Source: Clostridiales bacterium
GTDB taxonomy: Bacteria > Bacillota > Clostridia > Saccharofermentanales > Saccharofermentanaceae
Reading direction: 5' to 3'
NCBI GenBank assembly: GCA_017428155.1
Contig: JAFRRJ010000052.1
Span: 1 to 64,000, forward strand
DNA: 64,000 nucleotides
The notes under the pieces are model-generated. The model searched no databases, was not told the DNA's origin, and worked only from the letters and a program-made list of their open reading frames with translations. Below, one piece after another: positions 36,170 to 45,292 of this stretch (position 1 is the first letter of the stretch; every line of letters starts with the position of its first letter). The translations under genes were made by a program, and so were the position numbers.

Positions 36170-36538
36170 TTAAAGAACTTCCGGTGCAAGAGACAAGATC
36201 TTCATGTAGTCCTTATCTCTTAACTCTCTTGCTATTGGTCCAAAGATACGTGTTCCACGGGGATTCTTGTCTTCCTTGATGATGACAGCCGCATTCTCGT
36301 CGAACTTGATATATGAACCGTCGTTACGTCTTACGCCCTGCTTGGAACGTACGACAACTGCTTTAACTACGTCGCCCTTCTTGACCATGCCGCCGGGAGC
36401 AGCGCTCTTTACGGAGCAAACGATAACATCACCGATGTTGGCATATTTACGCCATGAGCCGCCCAAAACTTTGATGCAGAGAAGCTCTTTTGCTCCGGTA
36501 TTGTCGGCAGATCTGAGTCTGGATTCAACCTGAATCAT
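36170..36538 (-). CDS. rplN: Large ribosomal subunit protein uL14
   Basis: A 122-residue uL14: start [19 protein letters not shown], the [20 protein letters not shown] segment and the end [16 protein letters not shown]-like (here [16 protein letters not shown]). It binds near the 30S interface and the RsfS site. Confidence 0.97.
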   Translation of the reverse strand: MIQVESRLRSADNTGAKELLCIKVLGGSWRKYANIGDVIVCSVKSAAPGGMVKKGDVVKAVVVRSKQGVRRNDGSYIKFDENAAVIIKEDKNPRGTRIFGPIARELRDKDYMKILSLAPEVL

Positions 36539-36562
36539 CTGATATATCCTCCTTTAATCGCC

Positions 36563-36820
36563 TTACTTAGCCTTCTCAACGACACTTACCAGTCTCCAAC
36601 GCTTATCCTTGGAAAGAGGGCGTGTCTCCATAACCTCAACCTTATCGCCGATATGAGCTTCATTGTTCTCATCGTGAGCCTTAAGCTTGTAGGTTCTCTT
36701 CATGATCTTTCCGTAAAGAGGGTGCTTAACGTGCTCTACGACGGAAACTGTGATCGTCTTCTCCATCTTGTCAGATGTAACGAGACCGACTCTGGTTTTT
36801 CTTAAATTTCTCTCAGCCAT
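36563..36820 (-). CDS. rpsQ: Small ribosomal subunit protein uS17
   Basis: An 85-residue uS17 with [19 protein letters not shown] and [20 protein letters not shown], both family signatures. The gene order and spacing (15 nt after rpmC) are normal. Confidence 0.97.
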   Translation of the reverse strand: MAERNLRKTRVGLVTSDKMEKTITVSVVEHVKHPLYGKIMKRTYKLKAHDENNEAHIGDKVEVMETRPLSKDKRWRLVSVVEKAK

Positions 36821-36834
36821 TTGCCGTCTCCTCC

Positions 36835-37035
36835 TTACTTATTAGCAGCGAGCTGCTTCTCGCGCTGAATTGTCATTACTCTTGCGATATCACGCTTAAC
36901 CTGGGCAATCTGTGCAGGATTGTCGAGCTGGTTTGTAGCGTGCTGGAATCTGAGCTTGAAAAGTTCTTCCTTTAAAGAGGCGAGCTCAGAAGAAAGTTCT
37001 TCGTCAGACATCTTGCGGATTTCTTCAACCTTCAT
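36835..37035 (-). CDS. rpmC: Large ribosomal subunit protein uL29
   Basis: A 66-residue helical uL29 with [20 protein letters not shown], the family core, and [14 protein letters not shown]. It lies at the tunnel exit, where SRP and trigger factor dock. It overlaps rplP by 11 nt. Confidence 0.97.
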   Translation of the reverse strand: MKVEEIRKMSDEELSSELASLKEELFKLRFQHATNQLDNPAQIAQVKRDIARVMTIQREKQLAANK

Positions 37036-37456
37036 TTGTGCTTTCCTCCTTTACCTTTGCGATAAACTTTGTCTTGCAAGGGAGCTTATGTCCTGCAAGT
37101 CTCATTGCTTCTCTTGCCTGCTCTTCAGTAACACCTGCGATCTCGAAAAGAACTCTTCCGGGTCTTACTACAGCGCACCAGTACTCGTTTGCTGCCTTAC
37201 CTGAACCCATTCGGACCTGTGCAGGCTTTTTTGATACCGGCTTATCAGGGAAGATCTTGATCCATACCTTACCGCCACGCTTTACGTATCTGTTGATAGC
37301 GACACGGGCAGCTTCGATCTGATTTGACTTTATCCAGCAGGGTTCGAGTGCTACGAGACCGTAATCACCGTAAGCTACGAAGTTGCCGCGGTGAGCCTGG
37401 CCCTTCATGCGGCCTCTCTGCTGCTTTCTATACTTTGTTCTCTTAGGAAGTAACAT
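37025..37456 (-). CDS. rplP: Large ribosomal subunit protein uL16
   Basis: A 143-residue uL16: [20 protein letters not shown] at the start and [20 protein letters not shown] toward the end. It helps form the A-site region of the 50S subunit. It overlaps rpsC by 1 nt and rpmC by 11 nt, so the three are tightly coupled. Confidence 0.97.
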   Translation of the reverse strand: MLLPKRTKYRKQQRGRMKGQAHRGNFVAYGDYGLVALEPCWIKSNQIEAARVAINRYVKRGGKVWIKIFPDKPVSKKPAQVRMGSGKAANEYWCAVVRPGRVLFEIAGVTEEQAREAMRLAGHKLPCKTKFIAKVKEESTNEG

Positions 37457-38205
37457 TAAGCTTTTCCTCCTTCAGACTTCTTTGACTGGCTCTTCTGGCC
37501 GAATACCTCACCCTTGTAGATCCAGACTTTAACGCCGATGATACCGTATGTTGTCTTTGCTTCTGCAAAACCGTAGTCGATATCAGCACGGAGTGTCTGA
37601 AGCGGGATGGTGCCCTCGTGATATGTCTCGGATCTTGCGATCTCGGCACCGCCCAGACGGCCGGAGCACTTTGTCTTGATTCCGAGAACGCCGGGCTGCT
37701 TCATAGCCATCTGCATTGCTCTCTTCATAGCTCTTCTGAAGCTTGCACGGTTCTCGAGCTGGGAAGCGATGTTCTGAGCTACGAGGAGTGCGTCTGTATC
37801 ACTGTTCTTGATTACTTCGATATCAACAGTGAATACTCTCTTCTTATCCTTGGCAACGTTCTTGTTGAATTCCTTCTCAAGAGCGTCCTTAAGAGCCATT
37901 CTGCCTGAACCCTTGTCTCCGCCTACGAGCGAAGGACGGGCTGTCTTAACGATAACGTTGATTCTGTCTGTGCCCTTACGGTCGATGATGACCTTGGATA
38001 CGCCGGCAACATTTGTGCGGCTCTCATCTACGGGCTTCTTGGCATTGCCTCTTGCGATAGGCTCGATAGCCTTCATTACGAACTCACGGATCTTCTGATC
38101 TTCGACAAGACAATCGGAAAAGGTGTTCTTGTCGGCATACCAGTGTGAGCTCCAGTCATCGATAACGCCTACTCTAAGTCCATTCGGGTTAACTTTCTGA
38201 CCCAT
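37456..38205 (-). CDS. rpsC: Small ribosomal subunit protein uS3
   Basis: A 249-residue uS3 with the start [13 protein letters not shown], a KH domain ([21 protein letters not shown], GxxG region) and the C-terminal [12 protein letters not shown]. The mRNA entry-site protein. The C-terminal Lys/Ser-rich tail is a little longer than in some relatives. Confidence 0.97.
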   Translation of the reverse strand: MGQKVNPNGLRVGVIDDWSSHWYADKNTFSDCLVEDQKIREFVMKAIEPIARGNAKKPVDESRTNVAGVSKVIIDRKGTDRINVIVKTARPSLVGGDKGSGRMALKDALEKEFNKNVAKDKKRVFTVDIEVIKNSDTDALLVAQNIASQLENRASFRRAMKRAMQMAMKQPGVLGIKTKCSGRLGGAEIARSETYHEGTIPLQTLRADIDYGFAEAKTTYGIIGVKVWIYKGEVFGQKSQSKKSEGGKA

Positions 38206-38217
38206 GCTTAAACCTCC

Positions 38218-38694
38218 TTATACCCTTTCCTTGAGAACTACAGTAACGTGACTTGTTCTCTTCTTGATCGAACTAGCCGAACCTCTTGCTCTGGGAATAT
38301 ATCTCTTGAGCACGGGGCCGGGATTGGAAATGCACTCAGCAACATAGAGCTTGTCTCTTGAAAGATCGAAGTTGTTTACTGCATTAGCTTCAGCAGACTT
38401 CAAAACCTTTGCGATAACAGGAGATGCTGCCTTGGGAGTGTATGTGAGGATAGCATAAGCATCATCTAAAGACTTACCCTTGATGAGGTTAGCAACCACT
38501 CTTACCTTACGGGGAGCGATTCTGATGTACTTAGCTGTAGCTGTTCCTCTGTCTCTTCCCATTCCGAGAAGCTTTCTCTGCTTCTTTGTAGGAGTGGGGA
38601 GCTTATTTGAAGACTTGGAAGGTGCCGCATAAGCTTCGAGGATCTTCTCGCGGTTCTTCTCAATATTGTCTCTGCTTAAAATAATCTTTTCCAC
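38218..38694 (-). CDS. rplV: Large ribosomal subunit protein uL22 with N-terminal extension
   Basis: The uL22 core (ATAKYIRIAPRKVRVVANLI to the end SHVTVVLKERV) is clear. The best start is GTG at 38694, 8 nt after AAGGAGG and just past the rpsS stop, giving 158 aa. That is about 45 residues longer than usual uL22 (near 110 aa); the extra part is a basic N-terminal extension (residues about 1-48, with KLPTPTKKQRKLLG). No ATG in frame occurs between the rpsS stop and the core except within MGRD (about residue 45). A start there would give a normal-length protein but lacks a strong ribosome site. Confidence 0.93.
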   Translation of the reverse strand: MEKIILSRDNIEKNREKILEAYAAPSKSSNKLPTPTKKQRKLLGMGRDRGTATAKYIRIAPRKVRVVANLIKGKSLDDAYAILTYTPKAASPVIAKVLKSAEANAVNNFDLSRDKLYVAECISNPGPVLKRYIPRARGSASSIKKRTSHVTVVLKERV

Positions 38695-38707
38695 AGAAAT
38701 TTCCTCC

Positions 38708-38989
38708 TTATGAGTTAGAAGCGGACTTCTCGTTGCTTGTGTGGCCGCCGAACTTACGTGTAGGTGCGAACTCGCCAAGCTTATGTCCTACCATATCCTC
38801 GGTAACATATACCGGAACATGCTTATGACCGTCATAAACTGCAATTGTGTGGCCGACGAATTCAGGGAAGATCGTTGATGCTCTAGACCATGTCTGGATG
38901 ATCTTCTTGTCGTTAGCATCATTCAATGCCTGGACCTTCTTCATGAGAGCGTCCTGAACGTAATAGCCCTTTTTGGTTGATCTACTCAT
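38708..38989 (-). CDS. rpsS: Small ribosomal subunit protein uS19
   Basis: A 93-residue uS19 with [35 protein letters not shown] and the end [17 protein letters not shown]. It forms part of the 30S head. The stop lies 13 nt before the rplV GTG start. Confidence 0.97.
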   Translation of the reverse strand: MSRSTKKGYYVQDALMKKVQALNDANDKKIIQTWSRASTIFPEFVGHTIAVYDGHKHVPVYVTEDMVGHKLGEFAPTRKFGGHTSNEKSASNS

Positions 38990-39001
38990 TGAACTGCCTC
39001 C

Positions 39002-39832
39002 TTATGCCTTTCTCGACTTAACAATATACTTGCTGGACTGCTTCTTCTTATTACGTGTCTTCTTACCCAATGTAGGAACACCCCAAGGTGTAACAGGGCC
39101 GGGAAGACCGATAGGAGACTTACCTTCACCACCGCCGTGAGGGTGATCGTTAGGGTTCATTACGACACCTCTTACAGAAGGTCTTACACCGGCATGTCTT
39201 GACTTACCGGCCTTACCGAGCTTAACGTTCTCGTGCTCGGCATTTCCGATAGAACCGATCATTGCACGGCACTTCTCGGGAACCATACGAACCTCACCGG
39301 AAGGAAGACGGATCTGTGCATAGCCGTTCTCCTTAGCCATGAGCTGAGCGGAAGCACCTGCTGTTCTTACGAGCTGTGCGCCCTTACCGGGATTCATCTC
39401 CACGCAGCAGATAACTGTACCTACCGGGATAGAAGAAATAGGAAGTACGTTGCCGTTGAGGATATCCGCATCCGGACCGCTCTCAACCTTGTGACCTACC
39501 TTGAGGCCCTCGGGAGCGAGGATGTAGGACTTAACACCGTCAACATACTGAATAAGTGCTAAGTAAGCTGTTCTGTTAGGATCATACTCGATTGCCTTGA
39601 CAGTAGCAGGGATACCAACTCTGTCACGCTTCCAATCGATATTTCTGAGCTTGGTACGGTTACCGCCGCCGATATGGCGAACCGTGATGCGGCCATAAGA
39701 GTTGCGGCCGCCTGTCTTCTTCCTAGCTGTGAGAAGGCTCTTCTCCGGGGCCTTCTTTGTGATAACGGAATAGTCAGCTATGGCCATTCCACGAACTGCG
39801 GGAGAAGTAGGTTTAAATGTTTTAACTGCCAT
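39002..39832 (-). CDS. rplB: Large ribosomal subunit protein uL2
   Basis: A 276-residue uL2 with [20 protein letters not shown], the conserved [16 protein letters not shown] segment (peptidyl-transferase-associated histidine region) and the [17 protein letters not shown] tail. Confidence 0.97.
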   Translation of the reverse strand: MAVKTFKPTSPAVRGMAIADYSVITKKAPEKSLLTARKKTGGRNSYGRITVRHIGGGNRTKLRNIDWKRDRVGIPATVKAIEYDPNRTAYLALIQYVDGVKSYILAPEGLKVGHKVESGPDADILNGNVLPISSIPVGTVICCVEMNPGKGAQLVRTAGASAQLMAKENGYAQIRLPSGEVRMVPEKCRAMIGSIGNAEHENVKLGKAGKSRHAGVRPSVRGVVMNPNDHPHGGGEGKSPIGLPGPVTPWGVPTLGKKTRNKKKQSSKYIVKSRKA

Positions 39833-39855
39833 TTTAATTTCTCTCCTTGATTACA

Positions 39856-40209
39856 TTACTGACCAAAACCGAATTCTTCGATTGATGTCTTGTTCTTTGT
39901 GCCGGTCTTAACAGCCTTGCCGCCCTTGCCGAGGTATGTACCCTCAACAGAATCGGTAGCGATAGTAACAACAGCCTTCTTATAGCCTGCTGTCTTACCG
40001 GGCTTGCCTCTAAGTCTCTTTGTCTTGCCGTCGAAGTTAGCAACATTAACGGAAAGAACCTTTACACCGAAGAGCTTCTCAGCTGCAGCCTTGATCTCGG
40101 GCTTTTCAGCGTCGGGTGCAACTACGAATGTGTACTTGCCGTCTTCTGTGATAGCCATCGTCTTCTCTGTGATGATGGGCTTAATGATTACATCATAGGG
40201 TGACTTCAT
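39856..40209 (-). CDS. rplW: Large ribosomal subunit protein uL23
   Basis: A 117-residue uL23: VIIKPIITEKTMAI at the start, FGVKVLSVNVANFDGKTKRL in the core. It sits at the tunnel exit and docks trigger factor and SRP. The start overlaps the rplD stop by 1 nt. Confidence 0.97.
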   Translation of the reverse strand: MKSPYDVIIKPIITEKTMAITEDGKYTFVVAPDAEKPEIKAAAEKLFGVKVLSVNVANFDGKTKRLRGKPGKTAGYKKAVVTIATDSVEGTYLGKGGKAVKTGTKNKTSIEEFGFGQ

Positions 40210-40832
40210 TACTTGTACACCTCCTCGATCTTCTCAACTGCAGCCTTAGTAGCTACAAAGCTGTCATACTTGAGGATGTCCATAACATTGATCGTGTTGA
40301 CCAAAGCTGTCTTAACATCCTTGATATTTCTTGCGGAAAGCTCAGCATTTCTGTTAACGCCCTCGAGAACGATAAGGGAAGAATCGCCTGCACCGATAGC
40401 CTTAAGAGCCTTTGCAACTGCAGATGTCTTAACTTCGTCAAGATCCATGTTCTCGATAACGATCATCTTCTGGTCAGCAACCTTGGAAGAAAGAGCAGAC
40501 TTCAAAGCAAGTCTCTTTACCTTCTTGGGAACTGTGTAGCTGTATGATCTGGGGTTGGGTCCAAAGATGATGCCGCCGCCGACATACTGTGCGGAACGCT
40601 CTGAACCATGACGTGCTCTACCTGTACCCTTCTGTCTGTAAGGTCTCTTACCGCCGCCGGATACTTCGCTTCTTGTCTTTGTCTTCTGTGTGCCCTGTCT
40701 TCTGTTTGCAAGCTGATTTCTAACAACTGTAGACATTGCAACTTCGTTGGGCTCGATGCCGAAAATCTCATCGGAAAGCTCGATGGAACCCGTAACGGCA
40801 CCTGTTAGATCTTTAATATCAATTTTAGCCAT
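40209..40832 (-). CDS. rplD: Large ribosomal subunit protein uL4
   Basis: A 207-residue uL4 with the tunnel loop (TRSEVSGGGKRPYRQKGTGR and SPNPRSYSY-like GPNPRSYSYTVPKKVKRLAL). In E. coli L4 also represses the S10 operon by binding its leader; the leader seen here upstream of rpsJ makes a similar control possible but unproven. Confidence 0.97.
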   Translation of the reverse strand: MAKIDIKDLTGAVTGSIELSDEIFGIEPNEVAMSTVVRNQLANRRQGTQKTKTRSEVSGGGKRPYRQKGTGRARHGSERSAQYVGGGIIFGPNPRSYSYTVPKKVKRLALKSALSSKVADQKMIVIENMDLDEVKTSAVAKALKAIGAGDSSLIVLEGVNRNAELSARNIKDVKTALVNTINVMDILKYDSFVATKAAVEKIEEVYK

Positions 40833-40849
40833 TATTCTGTTCCTCCGTC

Positions 40850-41476
40850 TTATGCCTTAACAGTATTCTGTACTGTTACGATGCCGCCCTTAGGTCCGGG
40901 AATAGCTCCTCTGATTACGAGGATTCCTCTCTCGCCGTCAACCATGACAACGCTAAGGTTCTGTACTGTGCAGTTAACTGCGCCCATATGTCCAGGCATC
41001 TTCTTACCGGGTACAACTCTACCTGGTGTGGAAGTAGCGCCCATGGAACCGACTCTTCTGTGATACATGGAGCCGTGACCTGAAGGACCACCCTTCTGTC
41101 CGTGACGCTTGATGTTGCCCTGGAATCCCTTACCCTTGGATACGCCTGATACGTCAACCTTGTCGCCTACTGCGAACATATCAGATACTTTGATCTCCTG
41201 GCCGAGGCTGTACTCCTCGTCGGGTGTGAACTCGCGGATAATTCTCTTAGGCTCAACGTCAGCCTTCTTGAACTGTCCTGCGTCAGGCTTGTTTACAAGC
41301 TTTGCTCTGATGGATCCTGTGCCTACTTTGCAGGCCTTGTATCCGTCAGTCTCAACCGTCTTGTTCTGGAGCACATACATAGGCTCGCAGCTTATAACGG
41401 TTGCCGGAATAACGTTGCCGTTCTCATCGAACAACTGAGTCATGCCGGACTTTCTGCCAATGATGAATTTCGTCAT
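40850..41476 (-). CDS. rplC: Large ribosomal subunit protein uL3
   Basis: A 208-residue uL3 with KFIIGRKSGMTQLFDENGNV at the start and the central GTSKGKGFQG-like GVSKGKGFQGNIKRHGQKGG loop that reaches toward the peptidyl-transferase centre. It follows rpsJ after a 112-nt gap. Confidence 0.97.
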   Translation of the reverse strand: MTKFIIGRKSGMTQLFDENGNVIPATVISCEPMYVLQNKTVETDGYKACKVGTGSIRAKLVNKPDAGQFKKADVEPKRIIREFTPDEEYSLGQEIKVSDMFAVGDKVDVSGVSKGKGFQGNIKRHGQKGGPSGHGSMYHRRVGSMGATSTPGRVVPGKKMPGHMGAVNCTVQNLSVVMVDGERGILVIRGAIPGPKGGIVTVQNTVKA

Positions 41477-41588
41477 AAAGTTTTTTCCTCCTATTTAGGT
41501 TATTGGTTCAACGGTTTTACCGGAGAACGTGACCTCGGTCCTCAAGGCTTGGCAATCCTCAAAAACCGATTTAAGCCGTCAGGTGTTC

Positions 41589-41906
41589 TTACTTGATATC
41601 AACCTTGATAGAAACGCCTGCAGGCATGTCAAGCTTGCCAATGTCTTCCATCGTCTGAGAGGACGGTGTGTAGACGTCGATGATCCTCTTGTGAGTTCTC
41701 TGCTCAAACTGCTCACGTGAATCCTTGTTTACGTGAGGTGAACGGAGAATTGTAACTACCTCTTTCTCTGTAGGGAGCGGGATAGGACCTGAAAAGCTTG
41801 CATCGTCACGTGTAAGTGCGTCTACGATGAGCTTTGCGCTCTCGTCGAGGATCTTGTGATCATAAGCTCTGAGCTTAATTCTTACGATTGTTGTCTTTGC
41901 TGCCAT
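41589..41906 (-). CDS. rpsJ: Small ribosomal subunit protein uS10
   Basis: From the ATG at 41906 (AAGGAGG 9 nt upstream) the product is 105 aa with the family pattern KTTIVRIKLRAYDHKILDES and GPIPLPTEKEVVTILRSPHV. The frame is open upstream but those codons lie in the leader. uS10 also acts as NusE in antitermination. It is the first gene of the operon. Confidence 0.97.
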   Translation of the reverse strand: MAAKTTIVRIKLRAYDHKILDESAKLIVDALTRDDASFSGPIPLPTEKEVVTILRSPHVNKDSREQFEQRTHKRIIDVYTPSSQTMEDIGKLDMPAGVSIKVDIK

Positions 41907-42229
41907 GTTTGGTGGCCTCCTTACTATAAGCTGTATTTCTTTTATCTCAACCCTGTCGGGAGTGTCCTGGCTTTCCATTCAAAAACCCAGACTATCCAGT
42001 TACCACCTCCGGGCGGCACTTTGGTTCTCTGGGCAGTACGGTACTGCGTCGAACTCTCCGGACTTAAGGTCCCGAGACGGCATCGGATCGTATCCTCTGC
42101 CTTCGGCTCCTTCGAAGTTCCCCGCCTCGTGACATCAGCGCAGCTGCGCATCACCTCGCGGCAATCTCCGTTATCAAAGCCTTATCACCCGCATTTCAGG
42201 ACATAATACGCCCTGAACAGACGCGTGCG
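41907..42229 (-). ncRNA. Structured leader of the S10 operon, about 320 nt
   Basis: This non-coding stretch lies between the promoter and rpsJ. Minus-strand hairpins include GCGCAGCTGCGC, GGAC-CTTAA-GTCC and GCAGTAC/GTACTGC, and CCC-GACA-GGG (about 60 nt before rpsJ). Its GC content is higher than that of other spacers here. It is probably a regulatory 5' leader (L4- or other r-protein-responsive); the fold and ligand are inferred, not shown. Confidence 0.6.
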
Positions 42230-42235
42230 GAAAGT

Positions 42236-42264
42236 ATTCTACTATCTTGTTTTGGGTTTTGCAA
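42236..42264 (-). promoter_or_regulatory. Promoter of the S10-spc operon
   Basis: Minus strand TTGCAA (42259-42264), 17-bp spacer, TAGAAT (42236-42241). The predicted start is near 42229. The promoter sits 58 bp past the hslO stop, in an A/T-rich stretch. Confidence 0.75.
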
Positions 42265-42321
42265 GCATTTTTTTACGATTTTGCCCCGTATTTTCGCATA
42301 TTTTCAGGGCAGAGCCTTTTT

Positions 42322-43227
42322 TCACTCTTTTATGAGTTCCGAAGGCTCGAAAACATACTTGCTGTTGCAGAATCTGCATACGGTCTCGACAGGTTTGCCG
42401 TCCCTCGTTATCTCTTCAAGATCGCTCCTGCCCAGCGCAGCAAGACCCGAAAGCATCCTCTCCCTGCTGCAGTTGCACTTGAATTCGACTTCCTTGCCGT
42501 CAAGATACTTAAGATCGGGGTCACCCATGAAAAGGTCGATTATCTGGGCAGGCGTAAAGCCTTCCTTGAAAAGGAAAGATATCTCCGGAAAGCCCGAAGC
42601 CCTCTTCTCAAGATAGGATATCTCGTTTTCGCCTGCTCCGGGAAGAAGCTGGATCATGAGTCCGCCCGCTTCGCTGACCTCACCGTGTTCTATAAGGACA
42701 CCTAATGATACGATCGATTTCGTCTGTTCGGATTTTGCCAGATAATATGCAAAATCCTCGGCGATCTCGCCTGATACGAGTTCTGATACGCCGACATAAG
42801 GTTCTTTGAGTCCTATATCCCTTATGACAGTAAGGCTTCCCTTGCCGACAGCCGCGCCGACATTGATCTTGCCGGGCTTGTGATACTCAGTCGGGATCAC
42901 GGGTTCTAACGGATAGGCTCTGACCTTGAATCCGAAATCGGTAACACATGTCATGCCTTCAAGAGGTCCGTCCCCTCTTATTACAGTGGTCTGTGTATCC
43001 TTCTCGTTCTTCATGGATTCGGATATCAGGATAGAACCTGTCATGAACCTGCCGAGTGCCGCAGTGGCGGCAGGTGACGTCTGATGCATCTGTCTTGCCG
43101 TCTCGGCAACAGCTGTTGTCCTTACGCAAAGACACTTAACAAGACCGCCGAGGCCTTCAGCTCTTACAATGTGGTCTTTTCTTAAGTCTTCGGGCGCACC
43201 CGGAACATAATATGCATTATCAGACAT
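42322..43227 (-). CDS. hslO: Redox-regulated chaperone Hsp33
   Basis: Hsp33 (301 aa) is a cytoplasmic holdase switched on by oxidative unfolding. The C-terminal zinc switch is complete: CNC (about 261-263) and CRFC (about 287-290). The N-terminal domain has LRKDHIVRAEGLGGLVKCL and the GPLEGMTCVTDFGFKVR block. It ends the six-gene ftsEX operon, 20 nt after the methyltransferase. Confidence 0.95.
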   Translation of the reverse strand: MSDNAYYVPGAPEDLRKDHIVRAEGLGGLVKCLCVRTTAVAETARQMHQTSPAATAALGRFMTGSILISESMKNEKDTQTTVIRGDGPLEGMTCVTDFGFKVRAYPLEPVIPTEYHKPGKINVGAAVGKGSLTVIRDIGLKEPYVGVSELVSGEIAEDFAYYLAKSEQTKSIVSLGVLIEHGEVSEAGGLMIQLLPGAGENEISYLEKRASGFPEISFLFKEGFTPAQIIDLFMGDPDLKYLDGKEVEFKCNCSRERMLSGLAALGRSDLEEITRDGKPVETVCRFCNSKYVFEPSELIKE

Positions 43228-43247
43228 GATTCTTTCCTTATATATAA

Positions 43248-43991
43248 TTATTTACCGAATACATAAAAGATCCGTTCGTCGTCTCTTCCGGGTTCTTCCC
43301 TGTTAAGCTCACCGAACATGGCGATCTTTTTAAGTCCTGCCTTTGCTGCCATAGCCTCAAGCTCGTAAGGAGAATGAAATCTGGCAGTAAGTTCACCGTC
43401 GTATCTTTCATACAGATCATCTTCGCCGAGCTCGAAAAGTGTCAGTTCGGCATGATTGATCTTCTCCTTCTTATCGTAGTGGTTGACCCACAGGAGCGTA
43501 AAATCCTCGTAATCTTCGAAGAATACGTTATCTCCCAAAGTCTCTTCAAAATGATGCCCGGTCGTCGCATCGAAGATGAAGACGCCGCCTTCTTCCAGAA
43601 GCTCTGCCACCCTGATAAACATTTTCTCAAGAGCACCGGGATCGGTTATGTGTCCCACCGTATCCATAGTGGATATAAAGCATCCGCACGAAGGTCCGTC
43701 ATATCCGGTTATGTCGCAGCAGATCCATGTGACAGAACCGGTCTCATCACCGGAGGATGCAATCGCGAGCATGTCGGGGGACAGATCGACTCCCGTAATT
43801 TTCAGGCCTTGAGATGCAAGATAATTTGTTACTGTGCCCGTCCCGCAGCCAAGATCCGTAATGTCAGGATCCTTGATGCTGCAGAAATCCTTTATCAGTC
43901 CAAATATATAAGGACCCCAGGAGGCACTGTCACCGTTTAACTGAAGATCGTCGTAATGTCCCGCGAGTATATCGTAAAAACTGTCGTCCAT
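43248..43991 (-). CDS. Class I SAM-dependent methyltransferase
   Basis: A 247-residue Rossmann-fold methyltransferase: ITDLGCGTGTVTNYLA (motif I) and ITGVDLSPDML (acidic end of strand 2). The start FYDILAGHYDDL is seen in many small-molecule methyltransferases of Firmicutes. The substrate is unknown. It is 6 nt past the M23 peptidase gene and 20 nt before hslO. Confidence 0.88.
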   Translation of the reverse strand: MDDSFYDILAGHYDDLQLNGDSASWGPYIFGLIKDFCSIKDPDITDLGCGTGTVTNYLASQGLKITGVDLSPDMLAIASSGDETGSVTWICCDITGYDGPSCGCFISTMDTVGHITDPGALEKMFIRVAELLEEGGVFIFDATTGHHFEETLGDNVFFEDYEDFTLLWVNHYDKKEKINHAELTLFELGEDDLYERYDGELTARFHSPYELEAMAAKAGLKKIAMFGELNREEPGRDDERIFYVFGK

Positions 43992-43997
43992 AAGGTA

Positions 43998-45284
43998 TTA
44001 CGGCAGGTAATTCAGAGGATTCTTTCTGTCGCCGTTAAGACGTACCTCAAAGTGGAGGTGAGCGCCTGTCGATGTGCCGGTGCTTCCGACTTCACCTATT
44101 GACTGGCCGGCATTTACCCACTGACCCTCGCTTACATAGATATCTCTTGCATGTCCGTAAAGAGTGGAATATCCGTTGCCGTGATCGATTATGCAGTAAT
44201 TGCCGTAACCGGATCCGCCCTTGTTGCAGCCTTCGTAAGGTTCGGTTACGTAAATGACCGTTCCTGAAGCTGCGGCCATGATCTTATCGCCGTATCCCGC
44301 TCCGATATCGATTCCGGAGTGGAACTTCGTGGTGCCGTACACGGGGTGTACTCTGTTGCCGAAGTACGAAGTGATCGATGTGCAGTACGTGGGCCAGCTG
44401 AAAGCTACGCCGCCCGTAGTCTTGGAGCCGCCTCTGGCAGGATGCTCCTTTGCGTACTTGTCCTGAAGTTCTTTTACCTTCTTATCAAGTGATGCGGCAT
44501 ATTCCTCAAGCTCGTCTTCCTTTGCCTCCCATTCATCAAGGGATGTATTGACGTCATCAAGAGTAGCCTCCGTAGTTCCGATAAGCGCTTCGAGCTCATC
44601 TAACTGCTTCTTCTTCTCATCTGCAATTGCCTGCATGTCTTCAGCATACTGAAGCTTGATCTGTGCCTGAAGTTCGGCATCGTCCAGAGCGATCTGGAGC
44701 ATATCGATTGCCTGAGCATCACTGTCGGCAATAAGAGTTATAAGTTCCATGTTGGTAAAGAAACCGGCAATGCTGTCAGATTCCAGAAGGACTTCGAGCG
44801 TTGACTTGTTCTGATACTCGAACATGATGGTTATTCTGTCGGTAAACAGCTGCTGCTGATATTCAAGATTCTCCTGAGCCTCAATGAACTCGTCCAGAGC
44901 CTTGGCCTTCTCTTCAAGCGCTGCCTGAAGCTGGCCGTAAATGATCTCATACTGGGCACGCTGCTCTTCACTGGCTGCATTAAGCTTTGCAAGTTCACCC
45001 TGGAGATCATCTCTCTGATCTTCAAGCTGTGAGATCTTTTCGGAAGCGGCTTTGGCCTGGTTCTTTGCATCGTCTCTTTTCTTTTTAGCGTCTTCGATAT
45101 CCTTCTTGGTTACTTCGTTAACGATGTAGGGAACTCCGCCCAAAGCGAAAACACGCTCGGAAGACAGCCACGAACTGGAAGCCGTGGATATAACGCAGAA
45201 CAATGCCGCAACCGCGATCATGCCGAGCGCTCTTAAGATCTTCATACCCTTTCTGTCAGTTCTCGAATTATCAGTAGTCTTCAT
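43998..45284 (-). CDS. M23 peptidoglycan endopeptidase with coiled coil (EnvC/CwlO-like)
   Basis: Start: ATG at 45284, 6 nt after GAGG (428 aa; a GTG four codons earlier lies inside the ribosome site). A membrane or signal segment (about 20-40) is followed by a long coiled coil (about 55-280) and a C-terminal LytM domain. The zinc motifs HSGID and HLHFE are intact, so this protein should cut peptidoglycan itself, unlike the degenerate EnvC of E. coli. It lies 8 nt inside the end of ftsX. By analogy with FtsEX-CwlO/PcsB, FtsEX should gate it through the coiled coil. Confidence 0.9.
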   Translation of the reverse strand: MKTTDNSRTDRKGMKILRALGMIAVAALFCVISTASSSWLSSERVFALGGVPYIVNEVTKKDIEDAKKKRDDAKNQAKAASEKISQLEDQRDDLQGELAKLNAASEEQRAQYEIIYGQLQAALEEKAKALDEFIEAQENLEYQQQLFTDRITIMFEYQNKSTLEVLLESDSIAGFFTNMELITLIADSDAQAIDMLQIALDDAELQAQIKLQYAEDMQAIADEKKKQLDELEALIGTTEATLDDVNTSLDEWEAKEDELEEYAASLDKKVKELQDKYAKEHPARGGSKTTGGVAFSWPTYCTSITSYFGNRVHPVYGTTKFHSGIDIGAGYGDKIMAAASGTVIYVTEPYEGCNKGGSGYGNYCIIDHGNGYSTLYGHARDIYVSEGQWVNAGQSIGEVGSTGTSTGAHLHFEVRLNGDRKNPLNYLP

Positions 45285-45292
45285 GATTCGCC

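Noticed and set aside
41907-42240. tRNA, tmRNA or RNase P RNA in the S10 leader
   Set aside because: No T-loop, CCA-ended acceptor, or RNase P or tmRNA core could be found; the stems fit a leader better.
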